NCBI GenBank assembly: GCA_900766395.1
Contig: CAAFWB010000095.1
Coordinates: forward strand, 1-22,226
Source: Clostridia bacterium
Lineage (GTDB): Bacteria > Bacillota > Clostridia > Christensenellales > UBA1242
Direction: 5' to 3'
DNA: 22,226 nt
The stretch's first letter is position 1, and each line of letters starts with the position of its first letter. The notes under the pieces were generated by a model, which did no database searches, was not told where the DNA came from, and saw only the letters and a program-made list of their open reading frames with translations. This document shows, piece by piece, positions 1-6,280 of this stretch. The position numbers were made by a program, and so were the translations under genes.

Positions 1-11
1 AAATTCAGAAG

Positions 12-47
12 AAAAAAAGTCGCTTGGCGATATTCACGCCGAACGAC
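12..47 (-). terminator. Intrinsic terminator of tRNA-Ser
   Basis: Read on the minus strand, this is a hairpin of about 11 pairs: GTCG at 44-47 with CGAC at 19-22, and GGCG at 37-40 with CGCC at 26-29. It has one internal mismatch and a 7-base loop (30-36), and is followed by seven U (A-run at 12-18 on the plus strand). It lies just downstream of the tRNA-Ser 3' end at 55, so it most likely ends that transcript. Confidence 0.85.
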
Positions 48-54
48 AGGTTAA

Positions 55-142
55 TGGCGGAGAACACAGGATTCGAACCTGCGGACGCTCTCACGTCAAC
101 GGTTTTCAAGACCGCCGCTTTAAACCACTCAGCCAATTCTCC
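55..142 (-). tRNA. tRNA-Ser, anticodon UGA
   Basis: The minus strand folds as a class II tRNA with a long variable arm. The acceptor strand GGAGAAT at the 5' end (136-142) pairs with GTTCTCC (59-65), including one G-U pair. A discriminator G and an encoded CCA (55-57) follow. The anticodon stem GCGGT/ACCGT holds the loop CTTGAAA, giving anticodon UGA, which reads UCN serine codons. The variable arm has a GACG/CGTC stem, as expected for tRNA-Ser, and the T loop is TTCGAAT. The 257 bases between this gene and position 400 contain no gene I can support and no convincing close promoter for the tRNA. Confidence 0.97.
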
Positions 143-350
143 ACATTTGTTGCGTCGGTCGGAAATCGTTGCAACGGTTTGCCAAAACAAGACGCATGGT
201 TTGATATTAAGTTTTGTTGGTCACTTTTGATTAGCGAAAAATAGTTTATCAAACAAAATGTGGTTTGGCAAGTATTTTTTAAAAAAAATTTATGTCGTGT
301 TGCTGTTTCTCGTGATTATTAAATTTTGTCGTGATTTGTTTGGTTTGGTA

Positions 351-379
351 TTGCAAAATTAATTTTTATTTGTCATAAT
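351..379 (+). promoter_or_regulatory. Sigma-A-type promoter of the Fic gene
   Basis: The -35 TTGCAA (351-356) and -10 CATAAT (374-379) are separated by exactly 17 bases. Transcription would start near 386, leaving a leader of about 14 bases that contains the ribosome binding site AGAGGTGA (389-396). Confidence 0.6.
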
Positions 380-399
380 AGAATAAAAAGAGGTGAGAT

Positions 400-1359
400 A
401 TGTATTTGGAGGAAAGAGTTCCATTATATCTTGAAGAATTGGAAGAGAAATATTATTGTGATGATTTGGATTTTTCACAAGTGTATAAAAACAAAAAGAA
501 AATCATGCACAAGAGTGCTGCGAGGAAAATAATAAAAGAATGCAATGAGCAAATTGATCTTGATTTTATCAAGGAGAGTAATTTGCTTGAGAATATTGAA
601 GATGTTGATGTTCATACTTTTTTGGAAGATGAAGAAACCGAGGTCGTTCATGATTATCAAGTAAAACATGAATTGTATAACCTTGATGCAGTTACAATGG
701 CGAAGAAATCGGTTGAAGGTTGCGTTGTTATGGCGACCAATCCAAAGCTTGGAATTTTGGCCTTTACAAATCAACATTTGGCTGCTTTAAAATATATTTT
801 GAGAGAGGCGAGAACTTCGCAACTCAAACGAAAAAACTCAGGACATTTTTCACCTTTGACACACGACATTATTACAACTGCCAATGAAATGATTTTGCCA
901 GGCGAATATGAAGTGCCATCGTTTTATCGAGATGAACACACTTTGGGTGGTTGTCATGTCACAGGGGCAAATTGGACGCCAGTTGCAAACGCAAAAGTTC
1001 CTGCAAAAATGGAAGCACTTGTTCAGTGGTATAATGAAACAGAAATGAATCCAATCATTAAAGCCGCAATTTTGCACTGCGAATTTATTGCAATTCATCC
1101 GTTCCAAGATGGCAATGGAAGAACGGCAAGACTTCTTGTGAATTACGAACTGGCAAAAAATAATCTTCCAACAATAGTAATCAAGTCACGCAACAAAAAG
1201 GCATATTTGGCTGCTCTTGAAAAAGGAATTACCACAGGGGATGTTACAGATATCGCAAAAATGATTGGCGATAAAGTTTTGGAGTCACAATGCAAACAAC
1301 TTGACGCGATTGAGAAATTTTATAACTCGCAAAGATCGTCAAACGATTGTAAGGAATAA
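400..1359 (+). CDS. Fic-domain protein (probable adenylyltransferase) with N-terminal inhibitory motif
   Basis: This is a 319-residue Fic-family protein. Fic enzymes usually transfer AMP from ATP to a hydroxyl group of a target protein. The catalytic motif HPFQDGNGRTAR (residues 233-244) is intact, with catalytic His233, the phosphate-binding GNGR and the final Arg244. Upstream, 'SFYR...GG' and 'NWTPV' (about 174-194) match the usual lead-in of the Fic fold. SNLLEN (60-65) fits the (S/T)xxxE(G/N) inhibitory-helix motif on the N-terminal side (class II), in which the Glu blocks productive ATP binding until relieved. The ATG at 400 has a good ribosome binding site. The gene stands alone, without an adjacent small antitoxin, which fits self-inhibition in cis. 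There is no signal peptide, so it is cytoplasmic. Its target is unknown; a housekeeping self-regulated role is more likely than a toxin-antitoxin pair. Confidence 0.93.
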   Translation: MYLEERVPLYLEELEEKYYCDDLDFSQVYKNKKKIMHKSAARKIIKECNEQIDLDFIKESNLLENIEDVDVHTFLEDEETEVVHDYQVKHELYNLDAVTMAKKSVEGCVVMATNPKLGILAFTNQHLAALKYILREARTSQLKRKNSGHFSPLTHDIITTANEMILPGEYEVPSFYRDEHTLGGCHVTGANWTPVANAKVPAKMEALVQWYNETEMNPIIKAAILHCEFIAIHPFQDGNGRTARLLVNYELAKNNLPTIVIKSRNKKAYLAALEKGITTGDVTDIAKMIGDKVLESQCKQLDAIEKFYNSQRSSNDCKE

Positions 1360-1365
1360 CGAAAA

Positions 1366-1391
1366 AACGAACCCAAAGAGGTTCGTTTTTT
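1366..1391. terminator. Bidirectional terminator between Fic and collagen-like genes
   Basis: AACGAACC (1366-1373) pairs perfectly with GGTTCGTT (1380-1387) across a 6-base loop. T-runs flank it on the plus side (to 1391) and A-runs on the other (from 1362), so it can end both the Fic transcript and the convergent collagen-like transcript. Confidence 0.9.
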
Positions 1392-1411
1392 AATTGCTTA
1401 GTGTGTTTTGA

Positions 1412-2770
1412 CTAAGATGCAATCTGAACAACGGTGAACATTGCACTTGGTCCGCCCGAAGCATAGATTGTCTGACTTCGTCCAAGTGTTGGCACAAGTG
1501 TTAGGATGTCGTTGATTTTGAGATTGACAACGATTGTGCAACTGACATTTGTGCTTGAAGTAAGTGGTCGCTTTGATCCTTCAACAAAAACATTATTCCT
1601 ATAAATCCCCACACAATCGCCAGGAGTTGGACTGGATCCATTGTTTATGGAGAATGAAACTATATAGGTGCCTGTTTGGGTTATGGTGATTGAACTTTCG
1701 TTTGCCGTAAGACCATTGAGAGCGATTGTTGAATTCATTATTAGTGGTCGACCATTTGAAACCTCTTGATTTTGCGAGTTGTAAATGGTGGCGTTGATGT
1801 TGTTTGTTGACCCTGGAGGTCCCGCAACACCAGCAGGTCCTTGAACTCCTTGAGGACCACGATCGCCTTTTTCTCCTGTTTTGCCACGCGGGATTTCAAA
1901 ATCCAAAAAGTGAACGTCGCCTTCATAGCGGTCATTAACTTTTGCTGGTTCGTTTTCGCCAACTTGAGTTGTTGTTCCTGCGAGTAAAACCTCATCACCC
2001 TTGTCGCCTTTTTCTCCTTTCTCGCCTTGTTGTCCTCGTGGAATATAAAATGTTAGGTGATGCACCATGTTTTCAAAGTCATCCATAACCTGTGCATTCG
2101 TGCCAGCCTCAGTGGTTTCGGTGAGGTCAATTGAAATTGCCTCACTTCGACCAATTTCTCCTGGCAGTCCTCTTGGTCCCGCTTCGCCCTGTGGTCCGGT
2201 TGGTCCCATGTCGCCTTTTTCACCCGTCGCACCTTTTTCACCCGTCGCACCTTTTTCTCCTTGCGGACCGGTTTCGCCTTTTGGTCCAGTTGGCCCCATT
2301 TCACCACGAGGTCCAACATCGCCGGTGTCTCCCTTTGCTCCGGCGATTCCTTTTTCTCCCACCGCTCCTTCACGTCCTTGCGGAATGTAAAAATCAAGGT
2401 GATGAATGCCATTTTCAAATCTATCCACAACGCTTGCAGGGTGGTCGCAAGATACTTGCATTGTGTTTCCAGCCTCAATCTTTTCGGGTGCTCCGTCGTA
2501 ACCTTTTGGTATCGCAAATTCAAGGTAGGTTGTGTTGTTTTCATGTGTTGCGACCACACTTGCAGGTTGGTCAGGTGGGAGTGTGGTTGTGGACCTTATC
2601 ACCAAGTTTTCGCCACTCGGTCCAGTTGGACCTGTCGGACCTGTTGCACCCGTTGCTCCTGCAACTCCTGCTTCTCCTTTATCACCCCTTGGTCCGCGAG
2701 GCCCATAAATAACTTTCTGAATTTGTTTGCTTTTGTCTTTACATTTTAATTCTTCACAACATTTCTTCAT
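1412..2770 (-). CDS. Collagen-like Gly-X-Y protein with four repeated 'IPRG' modules and C1q/BclA-like C-terminal domain
   Basis: This 452-residue protein has four collagen-type Gly-X-Y blocks, at about 23-53, 132-207, 246-260 and 296-320, rich in GEKG and GPTG triplets. Between the blocks sits a related 35-40 residue module four times, always ending in an F-x-IP-x-G motif (AIPKG 86-90, YIPQG 128-132, YIPRG 242-246, EIPRG 292-296). The last ~130 residues are hydrophobic/beta-rich, with 'GTYIVSFSI' and 'DILTLVPTLG', resembling the trimerising C-terminal domain of BclA/C1q-like proteins. There is no signal peptide; the N-terminus is basic and has three cysteines (4, 5, 10). Such proteins usually form trimeric surface filaments, and in spore formers often sit in the exosporium; that location is an inference here. 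The ATG has ribosome binding site GAGGAAG (2775-2781). Confidence 0.9.
   Translation of the reverse strand: MKKCCEELKCKDKSKQIQKVIYGPRGPRGDKGEAGVAGATGATGPTGPTGPSGENLVIRSTTTLPPDQPASVVATHENNTTYLEFAIPKGYDGAPEKIEAGNTMQVSCDHPASVVDRFENGIHHLDFYIPQGREGAVGEKGIAGAKGDTGDVGPRGEMGPTGPKGETGPQGEKGATGEKGATGEKGDMGPTGPQGEAGPRGLPGEIGRSEAISIDLTETTEAGTNAQVMDDFENMVHHLTFYIPRGQQGEKGEKGDKGDEVLLAGTTTQVGENEPAKVNDRYEGDVHFLDFEIPRGKTGEKGDRGPQGVQGPAGVAGPPGSTNNINATIYNSQNQEVSNGRPLIMNSTIALNGLTANESSITITQTGTYIVSFSINNGSSPTPGDCVGIYRNNVFVEGSKRPLTSSTNVSCTIVVNLKINDILTLVPTLGRSQTIYASGGPSAMFTVVQIAS
2214..2249 (-). repeat. 18-bp perfect tandem repeat within the collagen-like gene
   Basis: Two identical 18-bp units (2214-2231 and 2232-2249) are followed by a partial third copy. 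Each unit encodes two Gly-X-Y triplets (GEKGAT). Because the unit is a multiple of three, slippage would change the length of the collagen rod without breaking the frame. Confidence 0.9.
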
Positions 2771-2872
2771 TAAACTTCCTCATTTTGGATAAAATACTAT
2801 TTTTATATATTCAGCTTGCAACAATTATGTCATTTCATGTTTTGAAGATAATTTAAAAAATTATTTGGCAAT

Positions 2873-2905
2873 AAAAATCCCCACAGTTTTTCTGAGGGGA
2901 TTTTT
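2873..2905 (-). terminator. Intrinsic terminator of the nucleoside hydrolase gene
   Basis: The 10-bp stem 2873-2882/2896-2905 continues inward with CAG/CTG (2884-2886/2892-2894) around a 5-base loop. It starts 8 bases past the hydrolase stop codon. The U-rich end is partly inside the stem; on the plus strand a T-rich tail also follows. Confidence 0.8.
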
Positions 2906-2912
2906 GATTTTT

Positions 2913-3851
2913 TTAGTCGTAAAATTTAAATCTGTCCAATCTTTTGATGCTTTGTTTGATTAGTTTGTATGATTTTCTGCCATTCGCGTTCATCAGAATT
3001 AGGGACTTTCCGTGTCTGGAAAAGTTTATTGTGATTTTTCCAGGCATATCATCAACATCAACTGAAATATCCCCGCGTTTTGCTTTAAATATTTTTGGGG
3101 CAATGAGATACAAAAACGCACAGGTGTCATTTGTTGCAACTCTTTGGTCTTCAAACCCTGGCTCCCAATACTCCTTGTATAGTTCAAGCATAAATCTTCC
3201 ACTGTCATTGATTTTTGAAAGATCAATAACTTGCTCATAGTTTAGGTGGGTCATGCGTCTTCCAAGTTCGCTTGGAACCATGACAATTGGCACTCCAGAT
3301 TTGAGAACGATGTCGACTGCTTCTGGGTCGGAAGAAATGTTGAAAGAAATGTGAGGCTTTGTTTTTTTGTAACCATATGGCGAACCGCCCATAAAGATTA
3401 TTTGTTTTAAAAGTTTTGCGGCTTCTGGATATTTTTTGAAAAGTAGTCCCGCATTTGTTTGTGGACCCAAAAGACACAATGTTATCTCGTGTGGGTTTTC
3501 TTTGATGACTCGAAACATATTGTCTTCAGCACTTCCCTCAAGACATTTCAGATGCTTTGGTTCTTGTGGGATATAAGTTCCCATTCCTTCAAGTCCGTGA
3601 ATGTGTGCTGCGTCAAGTCTTTCGCGACAAAGTGGTTTTGCTGCTCCTTGTGCAACTGGAATGTCAAGCCCATACTTTTCCAAAAGATGAAGCGTGTTTC
3701 TTGTTGTTATTTCGATTGGACGATTACCAGAGTTTGTTGTGAGAAGTTTTATATCAAATTGGTCTTCAAAAAATGCAAGCATAAGTGCTGCAACATCATC
3801 AACTCCTGGGTCGGTATCAATAATAAGTTTTTGTTTTTCTGTTGTTTTCAC
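2913..3851 (-). CDS. Inosine/uridine-type ribonucleoside hydrolase
   Basis: This 312-residue protein of the IunH/Rih family cleaves the N-glycosidic bond of ribonucleosides, giving ribose and a free base. The calcium- and ribose-binding signature DTDPGVDD (12-19) is intact. GPQTNAG (129-135), IIFMGG (151-156) and NISSDPEA (171-178) match the family core. The calcium-ligand Asp is present in NDTCAF (241-246), but the residue before it, usually the catalytic His of the 'HD' pair, is Asn241. That may change leaving-group activation and substrate choice. The start is GTG at 3849-3851, supported by AAAGGAG (3859-3865) at good spacing. It lies 72 bases downstream of pnuC on the same strand but also has its own promoter. 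The pairing suggests salvage of imported nucleosides, possibly nicotinamide riboside. The exact substrate is not known. Confidence 0.93.
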   Translation of the reverse strand: MKTTEKQKLIIDTDPGVDDVAALMLAFFEDQFDIKLLTTNSGNRPIEITTRNTLHLLEKYGLDIPVAQGAAKPLCRERLDAAHIHGLEGMGTYIPQEPKHLKCLEGSAEDNMFRVIKENPHEITLCLLGPQTNAGLLFKKYPEAAKLLKQIIFMGGSPYGYKKTKPHISFNISSDPEAVDIVLKSGVPIVMVPSELGRRMTHLNYEQVIDLSKINDSGRFMLELYKEYWEPGFEDQRVATNDTCAFLYLIAPKIFKAKRGDISVDVDDMPGKITINFSRHGKSLILMNANGRKSYKLIKQSIKRLDRFKFYD

Positions 3852-3875
3852 GAAGTCGCTCCTTTATCTCAATTT

Positions 3876-3903
3876 ATTATATCAAATCAAACTTGATTGG
3901 CAA
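3876..3903 (-). promoter_or_regulatory. Promoter of the nucleoside hydrolase gene
   Basis: On the minus strand the -35 TTGCCA (3898-3903) and -10 TATAAT (3876-3881) are 16 bases apart, with a TGn extension before the -10. Transcription would start near 3869, just upstream of the ribosome binding site. The hydrolase can therefore be made separately from pnuC. Confidence 0.65.
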
Positions 3904-3923
3904 ACAATTTGGAGTTTGGATTT

Positions 3924-4685
3924 TTAATCATTTTGAGTGTCTGGGTCTTGCTCTTTGTTGATTTCTTCTGTTTGACTAATTGGTGCGTCACTGGTTTGTT
4001 GGCCGTTTTTGATTTTTCTCCAATTAACAAGTCCCATTGTGCTTGTTGCAACCATAATCAGCATTGTGAAAATAAAAGTCAAATTGTTTATGTTTTGAAG
4101 CGTTAACAAAAGGTATAAAATCACACCCATGCTGTTTGCAAAAATGAAGAAATAAAACTGGTCAATATATGCCATTGAGCAAAGAATTATTCCTACAACA
4201 CATGCCGCTGAATAAATCGCGTCAAGCCAGAACAAATTTCCACCAAGAAGCCACAAAATCACAGCAAAAATTGCTGCCGTGCAAAAATATAAACAAACGG
4301 TCATAATGAGATGTTTTTTTGAAAGCGTTTTTATGTTGTCGCAATCTTTGTTTTGTTTTTCATTTTTACCCCAACGCAAAAAACCATATGTCATTGCTGG
4401 AATTGAAATGAGGAGTGACATGACGGCATTCAGCCACAAATGTTGAATGATTGCACTTGCTCCAACAAAGCAACACGACAAGATGTTGAAAATGTAATAG
4501 ATTCTCTTGTGTTTTGCAGCAAAAATTGCATAGAGAATAAAAAATATTGTGCCGAAATCATTTATCCACAAGATGCTTGAAAATCCGTTTATTGCACGGT
4601 TTGTGACAACAATAATCAAAGTCAGAGTTGCGGCAAGTGTATAAAAAATGTTATTTTTTGAAAATAATGACTTAAATTTTTCCAT
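3924..4685 (-). CDS. pnuC: PnuC-family nicotinamide riboside/vitamin transporter
   Basis: This 253-residue membrane protein has about seven hydrophobic segments. Family-like features include 'YGFLRWGKN' after the third or fourth segment, 'LDAIYSAACVVG...' in the middle, and 'GLVNWRK' just after the last segment. PnuC proteins import nicotinamide riboside (or thiamine/riboflavin in related members) by facilitated diffusion, trapped by phosphorylation inside the cell. The last ~30 residues form a charged, Gln/Asp/Glu-rich cytoplasmic tail, which is longer than usual. The downstream nucleoside hydrolase could release nicotinamide from the riboside, an alternative to a kinase. No riboswitch is visible upstream. 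The ATG lacks a properly spaced ribosome binding site and lies only 8 bases past a strong -10 box, so the mRNA may be leaderless. Substrate choice within the family is not certain. Confidence 0.85.
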   Translation of the reverse strand: MEKFKSLFSKNNIFYTLAATLTLIIVVTNRAINGFSSILWINDFGTIFFILYAIFAAKHKRIYYIFNILSCCFVGASAIIQHLWLNAVMSLLISIPAMTYGFLRWGKNEKQNKDCDNIKTLSKKHLIMTVCLYFCTAAIFAVILWLLGGNLFWLDAIYSAACVVGIILCSMAYIDQFYFFIFANSMGVILYLLLTLQNINNLTFIFTMLIMVATSTMGLVNWRKIKNGQQTSDAPISQTEEINKEQDPDTQND

Positions 4686-4693
4686 AGCCCCAA

Positions 4694-4723
4694 ATTATAA
4701 CATTTTTTTACAAGTTTTTACAA
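4694..4723 (-). promoter_or_regulatory. pnuC promoter with near-leaderless geometry
   Basis: On the minus strand the -35 TTGTAA (4718-4723) and a perfect -10 TATAAT (4694-4699) are 18 bases apart. Only 8 bases separate the -10 from the pnuC ATG, so the predicted start of transcription is within about 2 bases of the start codon. The same bases read on the plus strand give TATAAC (4696-4701), a possible -10 for the divergent genes. Confidence 0.6.
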
Positions 4724-4734
4724 ACAATATATTT

Positions 4735-4935
4735 ATGTATTTTAACTATCACGCAAATGTCAAGAAAAAAATTGCAGAGGTGGGGGTTGAGAAATTTGAG
4801 TTTGTTGAAAAATACAACAACATTTCGCCTGCACTACTCATATATTTCAAAGATGGCAGTGTGATGCCAATTCGAGAACATAAATTTTTGGAATATGTCG
4901 CTTTGTTTGACAAAAACAATGATTTTGGTGGATAA
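4735..4935 (+). CDS. Small hypothetical protein (66 aa)
   Basis: I do not recognise this protein. From the ATG at 4735 it has 66 residues: a short Lys-rich stretch (VKKKIAEVGVEKF), a hydrophobic strand-like segment (ISPALLIYF, about 32-40), then 'KDGSVMPIREHKFLEYVALFD'. It has no signal peptide, membrane segment or metal motif. It ends 6 bases before the metallo-beta-lactamase-fold gene, so they are probably co-transcribed. The start has no clear ribosome binding site. The frame also stays open upstream to 4648, but that part runs antisense through the start of pnuC and is unlikely to be coding. The reading frame looks coding (similar codon use to its neighbours), but function is unknown. Confidence 0.6.
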   Translation: MYFNYHANVKKKIAEVGVEKFEFVEKYNNISPALLIYFKDGSVMPIREHKFLEYVALFDKNNDFGG

Positions 4936-4941
4936 TTAAAT

Positions 4942-5553
4942 ATGCAATTTGAAATAAAAACCCTTCTTTCAACACCTCTTGCAACCAACAATTATTTGCT
5001 TGTTGGAAATGATTTTGCTGTTCTTGTTGAGGCGACGGCGAGCGTTGAACAAATTGAAAGAGCGCTGTACGGAAGAAAGCTTGACGCAGTTTTTCTCACT
5101 CATTCGCATTTTGACCATGCTTCAAATCTTGAAAACATTTTGAATGCGTTTGACACAAAGTGCTATATGAATGAAAAATGTTACGAAAGAATTGTTCATC
5201 ACGAAAAACAATTTTATGGTGACAGGGCATTTTCGGTTGAAGGGTGTGATGACAAAATTATTTTTGTTCGTGACGGCGATGAGATTGAGGTGGGCGGTGA
5301 AAAATTTTTGTGTTTACAGACGCCAGGTCACACAGACGATTCAATGAGCTTTGTTGTCCACGACAAAATTTTTGTTGGCGACCTGATTTTCCGCGGCGGG
5401 TTTGGAAGAGTTGATTTGCCAAGCGGAAATGCCGTGCAAGAAGAAGAGTCTATTGAAAAAGTTTTGAGTTTTCCGACAAACTATAAAATATATCCAGGGC
5501 ATGGTGAAACGACGAGCTTTGAAGAAGTTTTGAGAATGTGGAGTGTTGAGTGA
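4942..5553 (+). CDS. Metallo-beta-lactamase-fold hydrolase, GloB-like
   Basis: This 203-residue single-domain MBL-fold hydrolase resembles hydroxyacylglutathione hydrolase (glyoxalase II). Metal-binding residues are all visible: HSHFDH (54-59), the His in TPGHT (His130), Asp146 in VGDLIF, and His187 in YPGHG. The span 'FRGGFGRVDLPSG' (about 150-162) is typical of the GloB-like branch. Family members hydrolyse thioesters or related esters, and many of these short bacterial versions have no proven substrate. A weak GGTGG lies 11 bases upstream of the ATG. The stop codon overlaps the GTG of the next gene by 4 bases (GTGA), which suggests translational coupling to the zinc peptidase. It acts in the cytoplasm; there is no signal peptide. 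Confidence 0.9.
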   Translation: MQFEIKTLLSTPLATNNYLLVGNDFAVLVEATASVEQIERALYGRKLDAVFLTHSHFDHASNLENILNAFDTKCYMNEKCYERIVHHEKQFYGDRAFSVEGCDDKIIFVRDGDEIEVGGEKFLCLQTPGHTDDSMSFVVHDKIFVGDLIFRGGFGRVDLPSGNAVQEEESIEKVLSFPTNYKIYPGHGETTSFEEVLRMWSVE

Positions 5554-6269
5554 AGATTGCGATTATTGTTGCGATTGTTGTTCTTGTCTTGTTTTTGATT
5601 GTGGCGATTTCGATTTCCTCAAACTCTTTTATGAAATTTAAACAAATTTTTGAAGAATATCAAAATGTCAAAAATTCGTCATATCTGACGGCGGAGCAAT
5701 TTGCCGAGTTTGTTCGCGACAAAAAACTTGGTGGCAGACTTGGAATTGTTTCACGAAAAGGCGAATTTTCTGATGCTTATGATTATGCTTCAAACACATT
5801 GATTTTGAGTGAGAACAGAGGTGGAGATAATTCAATTTCTGCACTCGCTGTTGTTTCTCATGAACTTGGACATGCTTTGCAAACAAAGACGGATACAAAA
5901 AAGTTTCGTCGCTGCACAAAAATTAGATCTTTTGTGTCGATTGGCAGCAAACTAATCACACCGCTTTTCATCGCTGGAACTGTGTGTTTGTTTTTTGAGG
6001 GAATAACCTTTTATGTTGGGGCAGCACTTTGCGTGTTGTCGGTTGTTATGTTTTTTATCCTTTTGATTTATAAATCACGGCTTCTTGCTGTTGAAAAAGA
6101 AGCGTCAAACCTTGGGGTCGCTCTTCTTGAAGAATTGGATATTTTGGAGCAAGAAGAGATAAAAATTGTCAAACAAATTTTGCATGCAGCGTTTATGACA
6201 TATGTTGGCGACTTTTTCAGGGCAATGCTCTCGTGGACTGGACTCACAAAAAAATCAGCAAAACCATAG
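5550..6269 (+). CDS. Membrane zinc metallopeptidase, YugP family
   Basis: This 239-residue protein belongs to the neutral zinc metallopeptidase family (Zn_peptidase_2, YugP-like). An N-terminal membrane segment (about 1-22) is followed by a soluble part with the zinc motif HELGHALQ (104-111), and two further hydrophobic segments at about 133-178. A downstream Glu/Asp-rich helix with 'AVEKEAS' carries a likely third metal ligand. The family is widespread in Bacillota, but its substrate is not established. The start is GTG at 5550, overlapping the stop of the upstream hydrolase. The frame 'MKIAIIVAIVVLVL' gives a normal signal-anchor. It ends in TAG, 11 bases before the glycerol dehydrogenase, whose strong ribosome binding site lies in that gap. 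Whether it shares an operon with the glycerol genes for a functional reason is unclear. Confidence 0.9.
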   Translation: MKIAIIVAIVVLVLFLIVAISISSNSFMKFKQIFEEYQNVKNSSYLTAEQFAEFVRDKKLGGRLGIVSRKGEFSDAYDYASNTLILSENRGGDNSISALAVVSHELGHALQTKTDTKKFRRCTKIRSFVSIGSKLITPLFIAGTVCLFFEGITFYVGAALCVLSVVMFFILLIYKSRLLAVEKEASNLGVALLEELDILEQEEIKIVKQILHAAFMTYVGDFFRAMLSWTGLTKKSAKP

Positions 6270-6280
6270 AAGGAGGGAAT

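Noticed and set aside
55..400. tRNA-Ser as an integration site for a mobile island beside the Fic gene
   Set aside because: The 3' end of the tRNA faces out of the window (left), no repeat of it was found near the Fic gene, and no integrase is present.
2131..2712. Long open frames opposite and in other frames of the collagen-like gene
   Set aside because: They are produced by the repetitive, G/C-rich Gly-X-Y codons, and have Pro/Arg/Leu-rich sequence with no ribosome binding site.
4562..4570. Perfect DnaA box TTATCCACA
   Set aside because: It is a single copy inside the pnuC coding sequence with no neighbouring boxes, so most likely chance. It is a useful reminder that single boxes carry little weight.
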